Shown one piece after another: positions 63,303 through 64,000 of a DNA stretch of 64,000 bases. A program made the translations under genes and the position numbers. This DNA comes from CAVTQY01 sp963736975 (lineage in GTDB: Bacteria > Pseudomonadota > Alphaproteobacteria > Acetobacterales > Acetobacteraceae). The notes beneath the pieces were generated by a model. That model made no database searches. It was not told the origin of the DNA and was given only the letters and a program-made list of their open reading frames with translations. The DNA is taken from the NCBI GenBank assembly GCA_963736975.1, contig CAVTQY010000001.1, forward strand, positions 2,542,001-2,606,000, read 5' to 3'. Each line of letters opens with the position of its first letter. Within the stretch, counting starts at the first letter, position 1.

Positions 63303-63915
63303 CCTTCACCGGCTTCTGGGCAGCGAGCTGCTGCTTCAGTCGTTCCACCTCGGCGCGCAGGGCGGCGATCTCCTCGGCGGCCTCGGACGGCTCGGGGCTC
63401 GTCGCGAGCCCCGCCGTCGCCGCATCCGGCGGGCGATAGAGCGGCGTGAACAGGCTCAGCGCCCGCTCCATAATTGCCATGTTCTGCCGCCCCACTTCCT
63501 CCATGGTCGCGTTGCCGAACGGGAACAGATTGCCCATCGTGCGCTGCATTGCGGCGCGGAGCTGCGCCTGTTGCTGGGCAAAGGCCGCCATCGACTGTTC
63601 CAGATAACGCGGGACCAGCGCCTGCATCTGATCGCCGTAGAAGCTGATCAACTGGCGCAGGAAGGCGATCGGTAGCAGGTTCTGGCCCTTGCCCTCCTCC
63701 TCGACGATGATCTGCGTGAGCACACCGCGGGTGATGTCGTCGCCGCTTTTCGCGTCGTAAACCACGAAATCGCGGCCCTGGCGCACCATCTCGGCCAGGG
63801 TTTCGAGCGTGATGTAGCTCGAGCTTTCGGTGTTGTACAAGCGCCGGTTGGCGTATTTCTTGACCACTACCGGCGGTGCCGCCGGTTTGGGTTCACTGCT
63901 GGTGTCTTCGGCCAT
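63277..63915 (-). CDS. phaR: Polyhydroxyalkanoate synthesis regulator PhaR
   Basis: 212 residues. The N-terminal PHB-accumulation regulatory DNA-binding domain has VVKKYANRRLYNTESSSYITLE and GRDFVVYDAKSGDDITRGVLTQII, near-canonical. The middle part (QMQALVPRYLEQSMAAFAQQQ) and C-terminal coiled coil bind granules or partners. PhaR represses phasin and PHA genes until PHA granules titrate it. Start at 63915 is the family-like MAEDT. Confidence 0.94.
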   Translation of the reverse strand: MAEDTSSEPKPAAPPVVVKKYANRRLYNTESSSYITLETLAEMVRQGRDFVVYDAKSGDDITRGVLTQIIVEEEGKGQNLLPIAFLRQLISFYGDQMQALVPRYLEQSMAAFAQQQAQLRAAMQRTMGNLFPFGNATMEEVGRQNMAIMERALSLFTPLYRPPDAATAGLATSPEPSEAAEEIAALRAEVERLKQQLAAQKPVKVKGPTAAE

Positions 63916-64000
63916 TCTTGCCTCGATCACGGACTTGCGCGCCACCATACATAGGAACGCCGCGGGCGAAACCTGTCTTTCCACGTGAAGGCGCTGCCCC

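Overview
The window reads as chromosome of a GC-rich alphaproteobacterium, most likely Acetobacteraceae or a close relative. This is inferred from the gene order FYDLN protein-aroA-cmk-rpsA-sppA-ihfB-lapA-pyrF-trpF with phaR nearby, the MerR-like/DnaJ-like cbpM-cbpA pair, and the ScfR-type regulator divergent from isocitrate lyase. It holds about 50 genes. I see no rRNA, tRNA, CRISPR array or recognisable insertion sequence.

Layout. 1-5 kb: a GGDEF-EAL protein, an RpfC-like hybrid kinase and a convergent RpfF-like synthase, which together look like a DSF-type fatty-acid quorum-sensing module tied to c-di-GMP. 5.5-12.2 kb: catabolic genes (hydantoinase, two enolase-superfamily enzymes, an MFS permease, a HAD hydrolase) with a deleted radical SAM remnant between them. 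12.3-13 kb: an AT-richer patch with a frameshifted PD-(D/E)XK-like gene. 13-16 kb: ScfR-type regulator divergent from aceA. 16-22 kb: glycogen-debranching-like enzyme, a TPP enzyme, a TylF-like methyltransferase and a DoxX protein. 22-30 kb: nucleoside phosphorylase, glyoxalase-fold protein, paaG-paaI-paaK, and hyuA-hyuB. 30-36 kb: GNAT, Tat-exported MBL-fold protein, MFS transporter, cbpM-cbpA, crotonase, YciA-type thioesterase. 36-40 kb: glycan-modification genes ending in a methyltransferase-GT61-C-terminal-domain fusion. 40-48 kb: SnoaL-like protein, nucleoside transporter, a second TPP enzyme, and a TetR regulator divergent from a three-subunit molybdenum hydroxylase. 48.6-55.6 kb: a lower-GC four-gene cassette on the minus strand. 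55.7-64 kb: conserved housekeeping genes.

The strongest candidate for an undescribed system is the 48.6-55.6 kb cassette. Four tightly coupled genes encode two proteins with no family I recognise, a PIN-like nuclease fused to a helical repeat region, and a ribokinase-fold pseudokinase fused to an AAA+ ATPase. It lies beside the 18-codon stub of a duplicated TPP-enzyme gene and differs in base composition from its neighbours. A role in defence or intergenomic conflict is inference.

At least five genes are interrupted by what looks like one extra base each (near 12685, 20508, 22421, 29971 and 31521). They could be real pseudogenes or sequence errors. GC-rich palindromic elements, two sharing identical 11-base arms, sit between several genes.
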